Notes: generated by a model from the sequence alone, not told the origin. Shown: positions 34,386 to 43,848, counted from the stretch's first letter. The stretch: DNA of 64,000 nt from CAYXVF01 sp964468125 (GCA_964468125.1 CAYXVF010000002.1:1-64000); one strand, 5' to 3'. Translations and numbers: made by a program.

Positions 34386-36617
34386 ATGTCGATGACGCAT
34401 GCGGCGAGCTCACCGGGGCTGACGGTCCAACGGCGCTTCACCCGCGCGGGAGAGTCGGTCTGGGAGTCGGTGGCCTGGAGACGAGTCCACGCGGAGATCC
34501 GTTCCGCCGACGGCGGCGTGGTGTTTCAGCAGGAAAACGTGGAAGCGCCGACCTCTTGGAGCGAACAAGCTGTGCGCGTCGCGGCGGCAAAGTACTTCGC
34601 CGGCGTTTCGGGCTCACCCGAGCGGGAAAACAGCATACGCCAGCTACTGTCGCGGGTTGTCGAGACTCTGAAAGACTGGGCCGGCAAGTCGGGCCTCTTC
34701 GCGTCGTCGGCGGATGTCGAGGCCTTCTCCGATGAGCTGACCTATGTGCTCCTGCACCAAGTGGCCGCGTTCAACAGCCCCGTTTGGTTCAACGTGGGCA
34801 TCGACGAATCGCCGCAGTGCAGTGCCTGCTTCATCAACCGGGTTGAAGACTCGATGGAATCGATCCTCGAGCTCGCGAAGGTTGAAGGGATGCTCTTCAA
34901 ACACGGCTCGGGGACCGGGTCGAACCTTTCGCCACTTCGTGGCAGCGACGAACCCCTTCGCAATGGCGGCACGGCGAGCGGCCCGGTGAGCTTCATGCGG
35001 GGCTTCGATGCCTTCGCCGGGGTGATCAAGAGCGGTGGGCGAACCCGGCGCGCGGCCAAGATGGTGATCCTCGACGCGGACCATCCGGACATTCTCGAGT
35101 TTGTGCGCTCGAAGGCCCGGGAGGAGCAAAAAGCCTGGGTGTTGATCGATGCGGGCTACGACGGCGCGATCGACGGCGAAGCCTATGGGTCCGTTGCGTT
35201 TCAAAACGCCAATCATTCGGTGCGTGTGCCTGCGGAGCTCTGGGAGGCGATCGAACGCGGCGCCCAGTGGCAGACGAAACGGCGAACCGATGGCGCTGCG
35301 GCCCAGGCGTTCCCGGCACAGACGCTCCTGACGGAGATAGCGCATGCGGCTTGGGTGTGCGGCGACCCGGGCGTGCAGTACGACGACGTCATTCAACGCT
35401 GGCATACCTGTAAAGTGAGTGGACGGATCAACGCTTCCAATCCGTGCTCCGAATACCTCTTTCTCGACGACACCGCGTGCAACCTCGCCTCCATCAACCT
35501 GATGAAGGCGATCGACGGAGAGGGGGAGCTCGACATCGAGCGCTTCGAGCACGTGGTGCGGCTCATGTTCACGGCCCAGGAAATCCTCGTGGGCAACGCG
35601 GGCTATCCAACGCCCCGGATTCGCGCCAACAGCCACCGGTTTAGGCCGCTGGGGCTCGGTTACGCGAACCTCGGCGCGCTCTTGATGCGTCGCGGGGAGC
35701 CCTATGACTCGGACGCGGCACGTGCCACCGCCGCCGCAATCACCTCACTTCTCACCGGCACCGCGTATGGGCACAGCGCGGAGATGGCGTGGGCGGTGGG
35801 GCCTTTCGAGGCGTTCGATGAGAATCGCGCGTCGATGCTCGAGGTGATCGAGATGCACCGGGCGGCCGCGGAAGCGCTACCGGCGAGTCCGGTGGCCAAC
35901 CGAGCCAAGGAGGCTTGGTCCGCTGCTCTGAAGGCGGGCGCGCAGTACGGCTATCGCAACGCTCAGGCGACCGTGCTCGCGCCCACGGGCACGATCGGCT
36001 TGTTGATGGACTGCGACACCACGGGCGTCGAGCCGGACATCGCTCTGGTGAAGTACAAGCGCCTGGTCGGAGGCGGGGCCCTCGAGATCGTGAACCGGGT
36101 GATCCCCGCCGCGCTCGACGCGTTGGGCTATGCGCCCGCAACTCGCGACGCAATCGTCGCCTATATCGAAGAAGAGGGAACGATTGAGGGAGCCCCCGGC
36201 TTCCTGCCAGAGCATCTGCCTATATTCGACTGTGCCTTCGCCCACGGCCCGAGCGGTCGCACCATCGCGCCGGACGGACATCTAAAGATGATGGCGGCGG
36301 TGCAGCCGTTTCTCTCGGGGGCCATCTCGAAGACCGTCAACTTGCCCAATCGAGCTACCGTCGCGCAGATCGCTGAGGTCTTTGCCCGGGGACACCGTCT
36401 CGGTCTAAAAGCTGTCGCCGTTTACCGCGATGGCTGCAAGCGGGTGCAGCCTCTGAGCACGGAGAAAAAAGCGAGCCGCGACCAGCTGCGTTTGCCGCAC
36501 TTCTTGAGCTTGGACCACGGGGAGACTCCGCCCTGTCCCAACTGCGGCGGGGAACAAGTGCGAAGCGGCAGCTGTTACGTGTGCAGCAACTGCGGTGAAA
36601 CCACCGCCTGCGCCTGA
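34386..36617 (+). CDS. nrdJ: Adenosylcobalamin-dependent (class II) ribonucleotide reductase
   Basis: A 743-residue enzyme that reduces ribonucleotides using B12, so it works without oxygen. Visible active-site blocks are FNSPVWFNVG with a Cys at SPQCSACF, RINASNPCSEYLFLDDTACN (the Asn-Pro-Cys-Ser-Glu block) and VLAPTGTIGLLMDCDTTGVE. The C-terminal thiol tail is a zinc ribbon (CPNCGGEQVRSGSCYVCSNC). It is shorter than the 900-plus residues typical of large NrdJ and has no N-terminal ATP-cone. No cobalamin riboswitch is seen upstream. A terminator-like hairpin follows. Confidence 0.9.
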   Translation: MSMTHAASSPGLTVQRRFTRAGESVWESVAWRRVHAEIRSADGGVVFQQENVEAPTSWSEQAVRVAAAKYFAGVSGSPERENSIRQLLSRVVETLKDWAGKSGLFASSADVEAFSDELTYVLLHQVAAFNSPVWFNVGIDESPQCSACFINRVEDSMESILELAKVEGMLFKHGSGTGSNLSPLRGSDEPLRNGGTASGPVSFMRGFDAFAGVIKSGGRTRRAAKMVILDADHPDILEFVRSKAREEQKAWVLIDAGYDGAIDGEAYGSVAFQNANHSVRVPAELWEAIERGAQWQTKRRTDGAAAQAFPAQTLLTEIAHAAWVCGDPGVQYDDVIQRWHTCKVSGRINASNPCSEYLFLDDTACNLASINLMKAIDGEGELDIERFEHVVRLMFTAQEILVGNAGYPTPRIRANSHRFRPLGLGYANLGALLMRRGEPYDSDAARATAAAITSLLTGTAYGHSAEMAWAVGPFEAFDENRASMLEVIEMHRAAAEALPASPVANRAKEAWSAALKAGAQYGYRNAQATVLAPTGTIGLLMDCDTTGVEPDIALVKYKRLVGGGALEIVNRVIPAALDALGYAPATRDAIVAYIEEEGTIEGAPGFLPEHLPIFDCAFAHGPSGRTIAPDGHLKMMAAVQPFLSGAISKTVNLPNRATVAQIAEVFARGHRLGLKAVAVYRDGCKRVQPLSTEKKASRDQLRLPHFLSLDHGETPPCPNCGGEQVRSGSCYVCSNCGETTACA

Positions 36618-36636
36618 GGTCGGGGTGCGATCGTCG

Positions 36637-36660
36637 GTGCCCATCGGGACACGCTTTTTT
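36637..36660 (+). terminator. Probable rho-independent terminator of nrdJ
   Basis: GTGCCC pairs with GGGaCAC across a 3-nt loop with one bulged A, followed by GC and a run of six T. It lies 20 bases after the nrdJ stop. Confidence 0.5.
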
Positions 36661-36734
36661 GCAATTTTCGCCTCAACGAACGGATCCGATGGCGCGCTGG
36701 TACGAGTAGGCCGGGGCCAACCGTAGGAGCTTGT

Positions 36735-37832
36735 GTGTACGACGACCCTGAAGCGCTCCTCGATACCCGTGGTGGCGGGGTTCTGGTCGTTGACGACGAA
36801 CCGGCACGCGCTGAAGCGCTCGCGGCTCCCCTTCGGTCGCTGCGCGTTGATGTCGACGTTTGCAGCTCTTTGGACGACGCCGCGGACCTTCTGTGCAGCA
36901 GCTGTCCTCCTCGGGCAATCGTAACCCGGGAACGTGTCGGCGATACGCGCGCGGAGAGCTGGTGCCAGAGGATCCGTTCGGATGTGCAGCTGATATCGAC
37001 TTCGATCCTCGTGATCCTCGATTCCGGATCGGACCGGGGGCTCTGGGCCGATGGCTACCTGCGCCCACCGTTCGATATGGACGAGCTCAAACACGCGGTG
37101 CGCTCGATGCTGCGAAACTATGCGGTCCGCCGCAACATTTCGCGTCGCGAACGGCGGCGCGCCATTCGCTGGCTCTCTGGGGTCGTGTCGCACGAGATCA
37201 ACAACCCCTTGGCCGCGGCCTTGGCAAATATCGACGACGCGGTCGAGCTGATGGAGCGCGTCGCCCGCGAACATCCGGAGGCGAGCGAAGCCGCGGAGTT
37301 GATTCGTGATGCGCTCACCTATCTGGATCGCATTCGAGAGGCGGAGAAACGCCTGCGCGATCAGCGCTCGGTGCCGCGCGGTGACCCGGAAGAGTTCCCG
37401 ATCGAAGATCTCGTCGCGCATTTGCGCGCGCGACTCGATGACCCGTCGATCCAGTTTCAGGGGCGAACCGACTCGTCGCGCCGCGCGGTGATCGATCCCG
37501 TCTTGCTCGCGGAGACGGCAAAGGAGGTCTACGCCGCTGCCCGTGCTCACTGCACCGGGCCCGCGGAGGTGACCGTGGCGATCGACGGTGGAAGGGTGTC
37601 CGTCCTCATGGAGCTCGGCGGCGCGCCGTCCTTTGACCCGGAGGCGCTCCTGACTCCGAGACTCGTTACCGACGGCCGGGGCCCCCTGGCCTACGATCCG
37701 GGCTTGTCCAGCATCGAGTCGTCCTTCGGAGAAGCGGGCGGGCAGGTCTTCGCCACGCCGATTCCAAGCGGCTGGCGCTTTGGCCTCACGGTGCCAAACC
37801 TCCGGGCGCAGGACGATGATGCCGCCGCCTAG
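36735..37832 (+). CDS. Degenerate receiver fused to HisKA-type domain
   Basis: A 365-residue protein. The N-terminal receiver keeps the acidic pair (LVVDDEP) but the phosphoacceptor position reads IVTRERVG, with no Asp. The HisKA box is intact in SHEINNPLAAALANI near residue 155. The following ATPase region lacks recognisable N/G boxes (VSVLMELGGAPSFDPEALL). So phosphotransfer in the classic sense is doubtful. The GTG start follows AGGAG. Inference: a dimeric regulatory or scaffold protein. Confidence 0.7.
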   Translation: MYDDPEALLDTRGGGVLVVDDEPARAEALAAPLRSLRVDVDVCSSLDDAADLLCSSCPPRAIVTRERVGDTRAESWCQRIRSDVQLISTSILVILDSGSDRGLWADGYLRPPFDMDELKHAVRSMLRNYAVRRNISRRERRRAIRWLSGVVSHEINNPLAAALANIDDAVELMERVAREHPEASEAAELIRDALTYLDRIREAEKRLRDQRSVPRGDPEEFPIEDLVAHLRARLDDPSIQFQGRTDSSRRAVIDPVLLAETAKEVYAAARAHCTGPAEVTVAIDGGRVSVLMELGGAPSFDPEALLTPRLVTDGRGPLAYDPGLSSIESSFGEAGGQVFATPIPSGWRFGLTVPNLRAQDDDAAA

Positions 37833-37875
37833 CGAGCTTCTCGCGTTCGCGCAGACCCCCTGTTAAACCGACTCC

Positions 37876-39237
37876 ATGCTGAATTGGATATGGGTGTCGA
37901 TGCTGGTGATCGCCGTGGTGTGCGGCGCGTTCACCGGCCGGCTCGACGCTGTGACTCGAGCGTCGGTGGACAGCGCGAAGACCGCGGTCGAGCTCGCGAT
38001 CGGCCTGGTGGGGGTCATGGCACTGTGGATCGGCTTGATGTCGGTTCTGCAAAAGGGCGGTTTTCTCGGCATGATGAGCCGCGTCCTGCGCCCGGTGATG
38101 ACTCGGCTCTTCCCCGAAGTTCCCGCCGATCACCCGGCGATGAGCATGATGGTCCTCAACATGACCGCCAACATGCTCGGTCTCGCAAACGCAGCGACAC
38201 CTTTTGGTCTCAAGGCGATGATGGAGCTCGATCGCTTGAACGAACGCGAAGGGACCGCAACGAACTCGATGGCGTTGTTCCTGGCGATCAACACCTCGAA
38301 TATCGCCCTTTTGCCGACAGGCATGATCGCCCTTCGGGCCTCCCTCGGGGCCACAAACGCGGGAAGCATCTTGTTGCCGACGCTTCTGGCCACCGCTACC
38401 TCCACGGTGATCGCGATTTTTACGGCCAAGATGCTCGCACCGCTCCCGATTTTTGCGCCGCCGGAGGAGGCCCAGGGCTCGGGCGGAGGCGCGCGAGAAC
38501 AGCGCGAGGTCGACACGGAAGAGGCCCAGGCGATCATTGCGACGGAAGCGCCCGGTGCGAGTCGAAAGGCTCAGTGGGCGACAGCCATCATGGCCGGGCT
38601 CGTTGCCCTCGCGATGATCGTCGCGACTGCCGGGCTCTGGACGGAGCTCCAGGCGAGCGGCATGACCCCCTATGCGTCGGCTTCAGATTTCTTTGCGACC
38701 GTTCTCGAATTGGTGAAACGCGCAGCCAGTGAATGGCTCTTGGCGCTTCTCGTAGTTGCCATCGTCTTGTTCGGCTTGGGGAAGGGCGTGAAGGTCTATG
38801 ACGCGGTGGTAGAGGGCGGAAAGGAAGGGTTTGGTGTCGCGCTGCGGATCATTCCTTACCTCGTCGCCATTCTGGTTGCCGTCGGGATGCTCCGTGCCTC
38901 CGGTGCGATCGACATCCTCGTGAGCGTCCTCGAGCCGTTTACGGCCTTCGTGGGCATGCCCGCAGAAGCGCTCCCCATGGCACTCTTGCGGACACTTTCC
39001 GGCTCAGGTGCCTACGCCGTCGCCGGGGAGATCATGACCATTCATGGCCCGGATTCGCTCATCGGGAACATCGTCAGCACGATGCAAGGAAGCACAGAAA
39101 CGACCTTCTATGTGCTCGCGCTCTACTTTGGCGTCGTGGGCATTCGGAACGTACGACACACGCTCGTCGCCTGCCTCGTCGCCGATACGGCCGGCGCCCT
39201 CGCAGCGGCGTGGTTTACCCGACTGCTTCTCGGCTAG
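37876..39237 (+). CDS. Fused SpmA-SpmB (nucleoside-recognition) membrane protein
   Basis: A 453-residue polytopic protein. The first half is SpmA-like (LNMTANMLGLANAATPFGLK, then TSNIALLPTGMIALRASL). The second half is SpmB-like (RIIPYLVAILVAVGMLRASG, then GSTETTFYVLALYFG). In Bacillus these are separate spore-maturation genes. Here they are one chain joined by an acidic linker near residue 200. Both are Gate-domain proteins; the substrate is unknown. Confidence 0.87.
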   Translation: MLNWIWVSMLVIAVVCGAFTGRLDAVTRASVDSAKTAVELAIGLVGVMALWIGLMSVLQKGGFLGMMSRVLRPVMTRLFPEVPADHPAMSMMVLNMTANMLGLANAATPFGLKAMMELDRLNEREGTATNSMALFLAINTSNIALLPTGMIALRASLGATNAGSILLPTLLATATSTVIAIFTAKMLAPLPIFAPPEEAQGSGGGAREQREVDTEEAQAIIATEAPGASRKAQWATAIMAGLVALAMIVATAGLWTELQASGMTPYASASDFFATVLELVKRAASEWLLALLVVAIVLFGLGKGVKVYDAVVEGGKEGFGVALRIIPYLVAILVAVGMLRASGAIDILVSVLEPFTAFVGMPAEALPMALLRTLSGSGAYAVAGEIMTIHGPDSLIGNIVSTMQGSTETTFYVLALYFGVVGIRNVRHTLVACLVADTAGALAAAWFTRLLLG

Positions 39238-39262
39238 CGGAATCAAAAAAGCGGTCCATGCG

Positions 39263-40396
39263 TCAGCCGGCGGCTTGGCGCTTTTTCCGTGCTTCATCCT
39301 CGAGTGCCGCGAGGACGGCGGCGCGCAGGGCCGGGTGATTCATCCATGTACCCTGGTTGCCGCCGAAGGTGCAGCCGCCATGAGTATGAATGCCCACGAT
39401 TTCGCGAAAGCCTTCGCCAGCACGAACCGAAGACCCTGAGTTTCCAGGCTCCGTATCCGCGGTGTAACGCAGGCGATTGCCGTTGATGCTGGTCAGGGGG
39501 CCTTCGTGGGTTTGCTGGGCGAAGTTGCGCGTTCCACTGGCGCGGCCGTAGCCCGTGATCTCAACCGTCTCTCCCTGGCGAGGTGATTCGAAGCGCGGAA
39601 TGTAGTAGAGGTCGCCCATTGCTTGGGCGACGCCCGCATGGAGCCCGGTGAGTGCATTCTGCCGGGTACGAAAGACGACCCAATCGTCCCCTGGTCCGGC
39701 ACCGACGCCGCGGATCGAGTCGGGGTCGATCGGGTACTGATCGCGCTCCCGTGCAGGGCGCGTGGAGCCGTCGGCGGTGGATGCAGGCACGTTGAACTCG
39801 GCGACGCCGAGGGCCGCGATGCAGTGTCCGGCGGAGATGCCCACGCTATCGCTGATCATCGTAATCGAGCAGCCGGGCTGTCCAGGCTCGGAGCTCGCAC
39901 GGCCTACGAAGCGGTCGCTCGAAGGCTGACGCTCGTCGGGCGGGCAGATCGACTCCGGTAGGCTCGCCGCGGCTTCTCTTCGCTGCTTCACGAGCTGATC
40001 GAAATCCGTCGCCTCGGGGGCGCCGGCCCGCGCATACTGCAGTGCGGTCCAGAGCACGTTTCCGAGCCGGGGGTCCGCGATCTTCGCGATGCTCGCCTCG
40101 CTCAATCTTCCGCCGGTGGCAACGGAGTCGACCGCCTTGGCGATCTCCCTACCCAAGGCCGCCGCGAGCTCGCGCGCGGGCATTCCCGCCGGAGTGTCGA
40201 TTGTTTTCATCAGAGCCGGGTAGCGCTGGGCGAGGAGATCGAGGGTCTCCTCGGGCAGAGCATCGAGCGCACCACTGGCCGGGACGCCGGGCTGGGGAAC
40301 GTCGTGCGACTCGGAGTGAAAGGTGGTGTTGATGATTTCATGTCCGAGATTGCGATTCGCAAAATCCAGGACCTGACGAGCGGGTAGGCTAGTCAC
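39263..40396 (-). CDS. V8/trypsin-like serine protease without signal peptide
   Basis: A 377-residue protease. The triad is visible: His in SAGHCIAA, Asp in GDDWVVFR and Ser in PGNSGSSVRAG, with a disulfide-type CX after H. The catalytic half starts at about residue 160. Residues 1-155 are a helical pro-like region (SLPARQVLDFANRNLG, then PARELAAALGREIAKAVDSV). No signal peptide is seen, so export would need another route. GTG start with GGAG seven bases before it. Converges with the SpmAB fusion. Confidence 0.83.
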   Translation of the reverse strand: MTSLPARQVLDFANRNLGHEIINTTFHSESHDVPQPGVPASGALDALPEETLDLLAQRYPALMKTIDTPAGMPARELAAALGREIAKAVDSVATGGRLSEASIAKIADPRLGNVLWTALQYARAGAPEATDFDQLVKQRREAAASLPESICPPDERQPSSDRFVGRASSEPGQPGCSITMISDSVGISAGHCIAALGVAEFNVPASTADGSTRPARERDQYPIDPDSIRGVGAGPGDDWVVFRTRQNALTGLHAGVAQAMGDLYYIPRFESPRQGETVEITGYGRASGTRNFAQQTHEGPLTSINGNRLRYTADTEPGNSGSSVRAGEGFREIVGIHTHGGCTFGGNQGTWMNHPALRAAVLAALEDEARKKRQAAG

Positions 40397-40479
40397 GACG
40401 AAGCTCCATTCTATGCGGATAAGGGACCCAGGCGGGGCGGGTCACTGGTCCCTTTATCGACGTGCGGCGGGAAAAGGTG

Positions 40480-41196
40480 CTAGCGGCTGCGCCGAAGGGG
40501 GCGCATTTCCCGTTCCGGGCGCGGGTCGACTACGTTTGCGTGGCCCCGGGCTCGCCGAGCTTTCTCCGGCTCGCCGACGCGCTCGTAGAACTTCGCGAGA
40601 CGTACAAAGTGGTAGGCGACATTCGGCTGATAGCGGGCGATCCGCAAGAGCATCGCCTCGGCTTCTTCCGTTTGCTCTCTCCGCTCATAGAGCTCGGCCA
40701 GGGCGAGCATCGCGCCCGTATGACGCGGCGAGGCGCGTAGGACCTCGTTGAGACGCGTTTTCGCGTCGTCGTATCGCTTCATCTCGAGCAGGGTGCGTCC
40801 GAGCAGAAAGCGCGCGTCCGGATAGTCTTCACGAAGCGTGAGAGTCTGCTCCAAGGCCGTGACCGCGTCGCTCTGGCGACTCACCCGCAGATAGGCGCGG
40901 GCCAAGTTGTAATGCGCACGGGCTGAGTGGGCTTTGAGGGATGCGGCGCGCTCGAGTACGCGCACGACTTCCGGGCTCTCGGGCGAATAGAGATTGAGAG
41001 CGATCCCCCACTGGAGATAGGCGAGGCCCCAATCCGGCGCTTCCCCTGCTGCTTTCTCGAATGCCTCCGCCGCGGCGAGCGGGCTGCCGGAGTCGAGGGC
41101 CTTCATTCCGGCGGCAAAATGCCGACGTGCGGCGTCACCGTCGTCGTAGGCGCCGCCGAGTGCGAAAGAGACCATGACTGCGAAGGAGAAGCTCAT
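40480..41196 (-). CDS. TPR-repeat protein
   Basis: A 238-residue protein with at least four TPRs (WGLAYLQWGIALNLYSPES, SARAHYNLARAYLRVSRQSD, RFLLGRTLLEMKRYDDAKTR, LALAELYERREQTEEAEAML). A weak hydrophobic start (SFSFAVMVSFALGGA) suggests export or membrane anchoring. It is divergent from coaX with a 63-bp promoter region. Partner-binding function only can be inferred. Confidence 0.82.
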   Translation of the reverse strand: MSFSFAVMVSFALGGAYDDGDAARRHFAAGMKALDSGSPLAAAEAFEKAAGEAPDWGLAYLQWGIALNLYSPESPEVVRVLERAASLKAHSARAHYNLARAYLRVSRQSDAVTALEQTLTLREDYPDARFLLGRTLLEMKRYDDAKTRLNEVLRASPRHTGAMLALAELYERREQTEEAEAMLLRIARYQPNVAYHFVRLAKFYERVGEPEKARRARGHANVVDPRPEREMRPLRRSR

Positions 41197-41259
41197 CGAC
41201 CTGAAGTCCTATACGATAAGGGTTTGTGTCCCCCAATTTTTCGTGCTCCTTCTTTCTTG

Positions 41260-42045
41260 ATGCTTCTCGCGGTCGACATTGGCAACAGCCACACGGTCCT
41301 TGGAGTGTTTGAAGGTGAGCTCCTGGCCCACCATTTTCGCCTTTCCACCGATCGACAGCGGACCGAGGACGAGTATGGCGTGATCATACGGGCGCTGCTC
41401 GCTGAGCGGGGGGTCGAGTGGTCTTCGGTGACCGACGCGATCGTGGCGAGCGTGGTTCCGCCGTTGACCGAGCATTGGGAGCGGCTTCTCGAGGACAGGC
41501 TCGGGCGGGCTCCATTGGTCGTGGGTCCCGGCGTGAAGACCGGAATGGCGATTCGCTACGACAATCCGCGCGAAGTTGGGGCGGACCGGATCGTCAACGG
41601 CGTGGCTGGCTACGAGCGTTTCCGTCGAGAAGACGGTGGTCCCTACGGTGTCGTCGTCGTCGATTTTGGCACGGCCACGACCTTCGATGTGGTCTCGCCC
41701 AAAGCCGAGTATCTCGGGGGGGCCATTGCGCCCGGGGTCATGATCAGCGCGGAGGCCCTGTTTCAGCGGGCGAGCAAGCTGCCTCGCGTTGATCTCACCC
41801 TGCCGGACAGTCCCGTGGGGAAGAACACGGTGAGCTCGATGCAGGCGGGCATTCTCTACGGCTACATCGGCCTGGTCGATGGCGTTTTGAGCCGGATTCG
41901 TCAGTCGCTGGATTTTCCGATCAAGATCGTCGCGACCGGTGGCGTTGCGCGTGTGATCGCAGAGCATGCCGAACTGATCGACGCAGTCGACGACGAGCTG
42001 ACCCTGGATGGCCTCAGGATCATCTATGGGAGGAATGAACGATGA
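41260..42045 (+). CDS. coaX: Type III pantothenate kinase
   Basis: A 261-residue enzyme that phosphorylates pantothenate, the first step of CoA synthesis. Motifs: LAVDIGNSHTVLGVFEGE at the N terminus (phosphate-1 loop), GADRIVNGVAGYERF in the centre and VVVDFGTATTFDVVSP later, with GGAIAPGVMISAEALF. The ATG at 41260 starts exactly at the conserved fold. The next gene overlaps by 4 bp. Confidence 0.95.
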   Translation: MLLAVDIGNSHTVLGVFEGELLAHHFRLSTDRQRTEDEYGVIIRALLAERGVEWSSVTDAIVASVVPPLTEHWERLLEDRLGRAPLVVGPGVKTGMAIRYDNPREVGADRIVNGVAGYERFRREDGGPYGVVVVDFGTATTFDVVSPKAEYLGGAIAPGVMISAEALFQRASKLPRVDLTLPDSPVGKNTVSSMQAGILYGYIGLVDGVLSRIRQSLDFPIKIVATGGVARVIAEHAELIDAVDDELTLDGLRIIYGRNER

Positions 42046-43208
42046 GTGTCGAGGCGCTGTTTCAGGCGCTTCCGGGACCGCAACAAAAGCACCTCTCCCC
42101 GGACTCGCCGCTCCCTGCGAAGATGATGGCGGCGAAGGGGCTCGCCCCGCTTCCGCCGCGGGAAATGGTCATCGTGCTGTGCGGTCTCAGCCTAGAACGA
42201 GACGAGAAGCTCGCGGGAGCCGCCGCCGAGTCGCTCGAGAAGCTACCGGACAAGATCCTGGGCGCAGCCCTCTCCTCCGATCTGCCGGAAGCGGCACTCG
42301 GGATATTGGTGCAGCACCTGTATGAGCGACCGGAGCTCGCCCAACCGCTGTTTCTAAACCGCAAGACCCCGGACGAGGCTCTCGCCGCGATCGCTCACCA
42401 GGTCTCCGCGGAGCTCGGCGAGATCCTGATCGGAAACCAAGAGCGCTGTTTGCGCTCCCGCGAGTTGGTCGAAGGACTTCGGAAGAACGCGAAAATCCTG
42501 CGATCGAGCAAGGACCGTCTCTTCGATTTTCTCGTCCGCTCCGGCGTGATCTATGACCACATGCCGGAGATCCAGGAGGCTTTCTCGCGGCTCACCTCGT
42601 CGGAAGTGCACGAGATGAGCGAAAAGGTGGCCCTCCCGAAGAGCGTGCTCGCGCTCACCAAGGAGGGCGCGAAACTCGATGAGCACGAAGACGACGAGCT
42701 CGAAGAGCTCGAAGAGCTCGACCTCGAGGTGGAGCAAACGAAAGAAGGAAACGATGCCTACAAGGAGCTCGCGGAGGAAGACGCGAAGAAGATCCCCGTC
42801 CTGAAGCTCATCAACAGCCTCAACACGGCCCAGAAAATCGCGCTCGCGACCAAGGGCAACAAAGAGGCACGGTCGATCCTCATTCGAGACACGAACAAGA
42901 TGGTGGCGAGCGCGGCGATCCGCAGCCCCCGCATCACGGAACAGGAAGTGGTTGCTGCCGCACAGAGTCGGCAGGTGGCGGACGATGTCGTGCGCTTTAT
43001 CGCGAATTCGCGCGAGCTCTCCCGTTCCTACTCGGTCAAGGTCGCACTCGCGAAGAACCCGAAGACCCCCGCTACCACGGCGATGAAGCTGCTCACGCTC
43101 CTGCGCCAGTCGGAGCTCAAATCGATCGCCAAGTCCAAGAACGTTCCGAGTGCGGTTTCGGTGCAGGCAAAGCGCATACTGAATCGCAAGACCGGCGCTG
43201 GAAAGTAG
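42042..43208 (+). CDS. Conserved-looking HEAT-like protein coupled to coaX
   Basis: A 388-residue soluble, largely helical protein. There is an acidic repeat in the centre (EDDELEELEELDLEVEQ). Flanking parts look like degenerate HEAT/leucine-rich helices (SLERDEKLAGAAAESLEKLP, then DTNKMVASAAIRSPRITEQE). No known domain recognised. It overlaps coaX by ATGA, so it is translationally linked. Confidence 0.75.
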   Translation: MSVEALFQALPGPQQKHLSPDSPLPAKMMAAKGLAPLPPREMVIVLCGLSLERDEKLAGAAAESLEKLPDKILGAALSSDLPEAALGILVQHLYERPELAQPLFLNRKTPDEALAAIAHQVSAELGEILIGNQERCLRSRELVEGLRKNAKILRSSKDRLFDFLVRSGVIYDHMPEIQEAFSRLTSSEVHEMSEKVALPKSVLALTKEGAKLDEHEDDELEELEELDLEVEQTKEGNDAYKELAEEDAKKIPVLKLINSLNTAQKIALATKGNKEARSILIRDTNKMVASAAIRSPRITEQEVVAAAQSRQVADDVVRFIANSRELSRSYSVKVALAKNPKTPATTAMKLLTLLRQSELKSIAKSKNVPSAVSVQAKRILNRKTGAGK

Positions 43209-43212
43209 ACTC

Positions 43213-43848
43213 TCAGCGAACGGTCATCTCGATCCCGAGGATTTCGAGCGGGTCCAGGTGTCGATTCCACTGAGTGACCTCGAAATGGAGATGGGCACCG
43301 GTGCTTCTGCCACTGGTGCCAACGAGGCCGATCGGTTGCTCGTCTTGGACGTAGCTCCCGAGGGGTACGAGGATCTGGGCGAGGTGAGCGTAAACCGTTT
43401 GAAAACCACCCGGGTGCTCGATCACGATCTGTCGACCGTAGCCGCCGTTCCACCCGGCGGCGACCACCTGACCTCGTGCCGCCGCTTTGACCACCGCGCC
43501 ATACTCCGCCTCGAGGTCGAGGCCGCGATGGAAGCGCACCTCGCCGTCCACCGGGTCGACCCTGCGACCAAACAGGCTGGTCACCCCCGTTGCGGGGAGG
43601 GGCCAGTGGAGCGTCAGTGCCTGTGGTTTGCGTGCGGGGGGCTCGCCGCTGGCAACCGGGGCGTATTGAATTTCCACCGGGGGGCCCACCGGGGCCGAGC
43701 CCGCTTCGAGGGGACCGCCCTGGGCGATGCTCACGGCGCCAGGTTCGTCCGACACCGGGACCTGCGCCTCGGGCCAGAGCGCTTTCTCACTTGTGGTCGC
43801 GCACCCTGTGAGCGATGCGGCAACCAAGATGGCGGTTCGAGCAGTCAC
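43213..43848 (-). CDS. LytM/M23 peptidase-family lipoprotein
   Basis: A 211-residue protein. Lipoprotein signal ending LTGC near residue 15, a Pro-rich spacer, then the M23 domain. The zinc ligands are present: His-x3-Asp in RFHRGLDLEAEYG and His-x-His in GAHLHFEVTQ. Family members cut or regulate peptidoglycan. I use the GTG at 43848, which opens the signal peptide; the longer frame runs into tadA. The 27 bp between the two divergent genes must hold both promoters. Confidence 0.88.
   Translation of the reverse strand: MTARTAILVAASLTGCATTSEKALWPEAQVPVSDEPGAVSIAQGGPLEAGSAPVGPPVEIQYAPVASGEPPARKPQALTLHWPLPATGVTSLFGRRVDPVDGEVRFHRGLDLEAEYGAVVKAAARGQVVAAGWNGGYGRQIVIEHPGGFQTVYAHLAQILVPLGSYVQDEQPIGLVGTSGRSTGAHLHFEVTQWNRHLDPLEILGIEMTVR

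Noticed and set aside
34644..35636. 330-codon antisense frame in nrdJ
   Set aside because: Shadow of a highly conserved gene.
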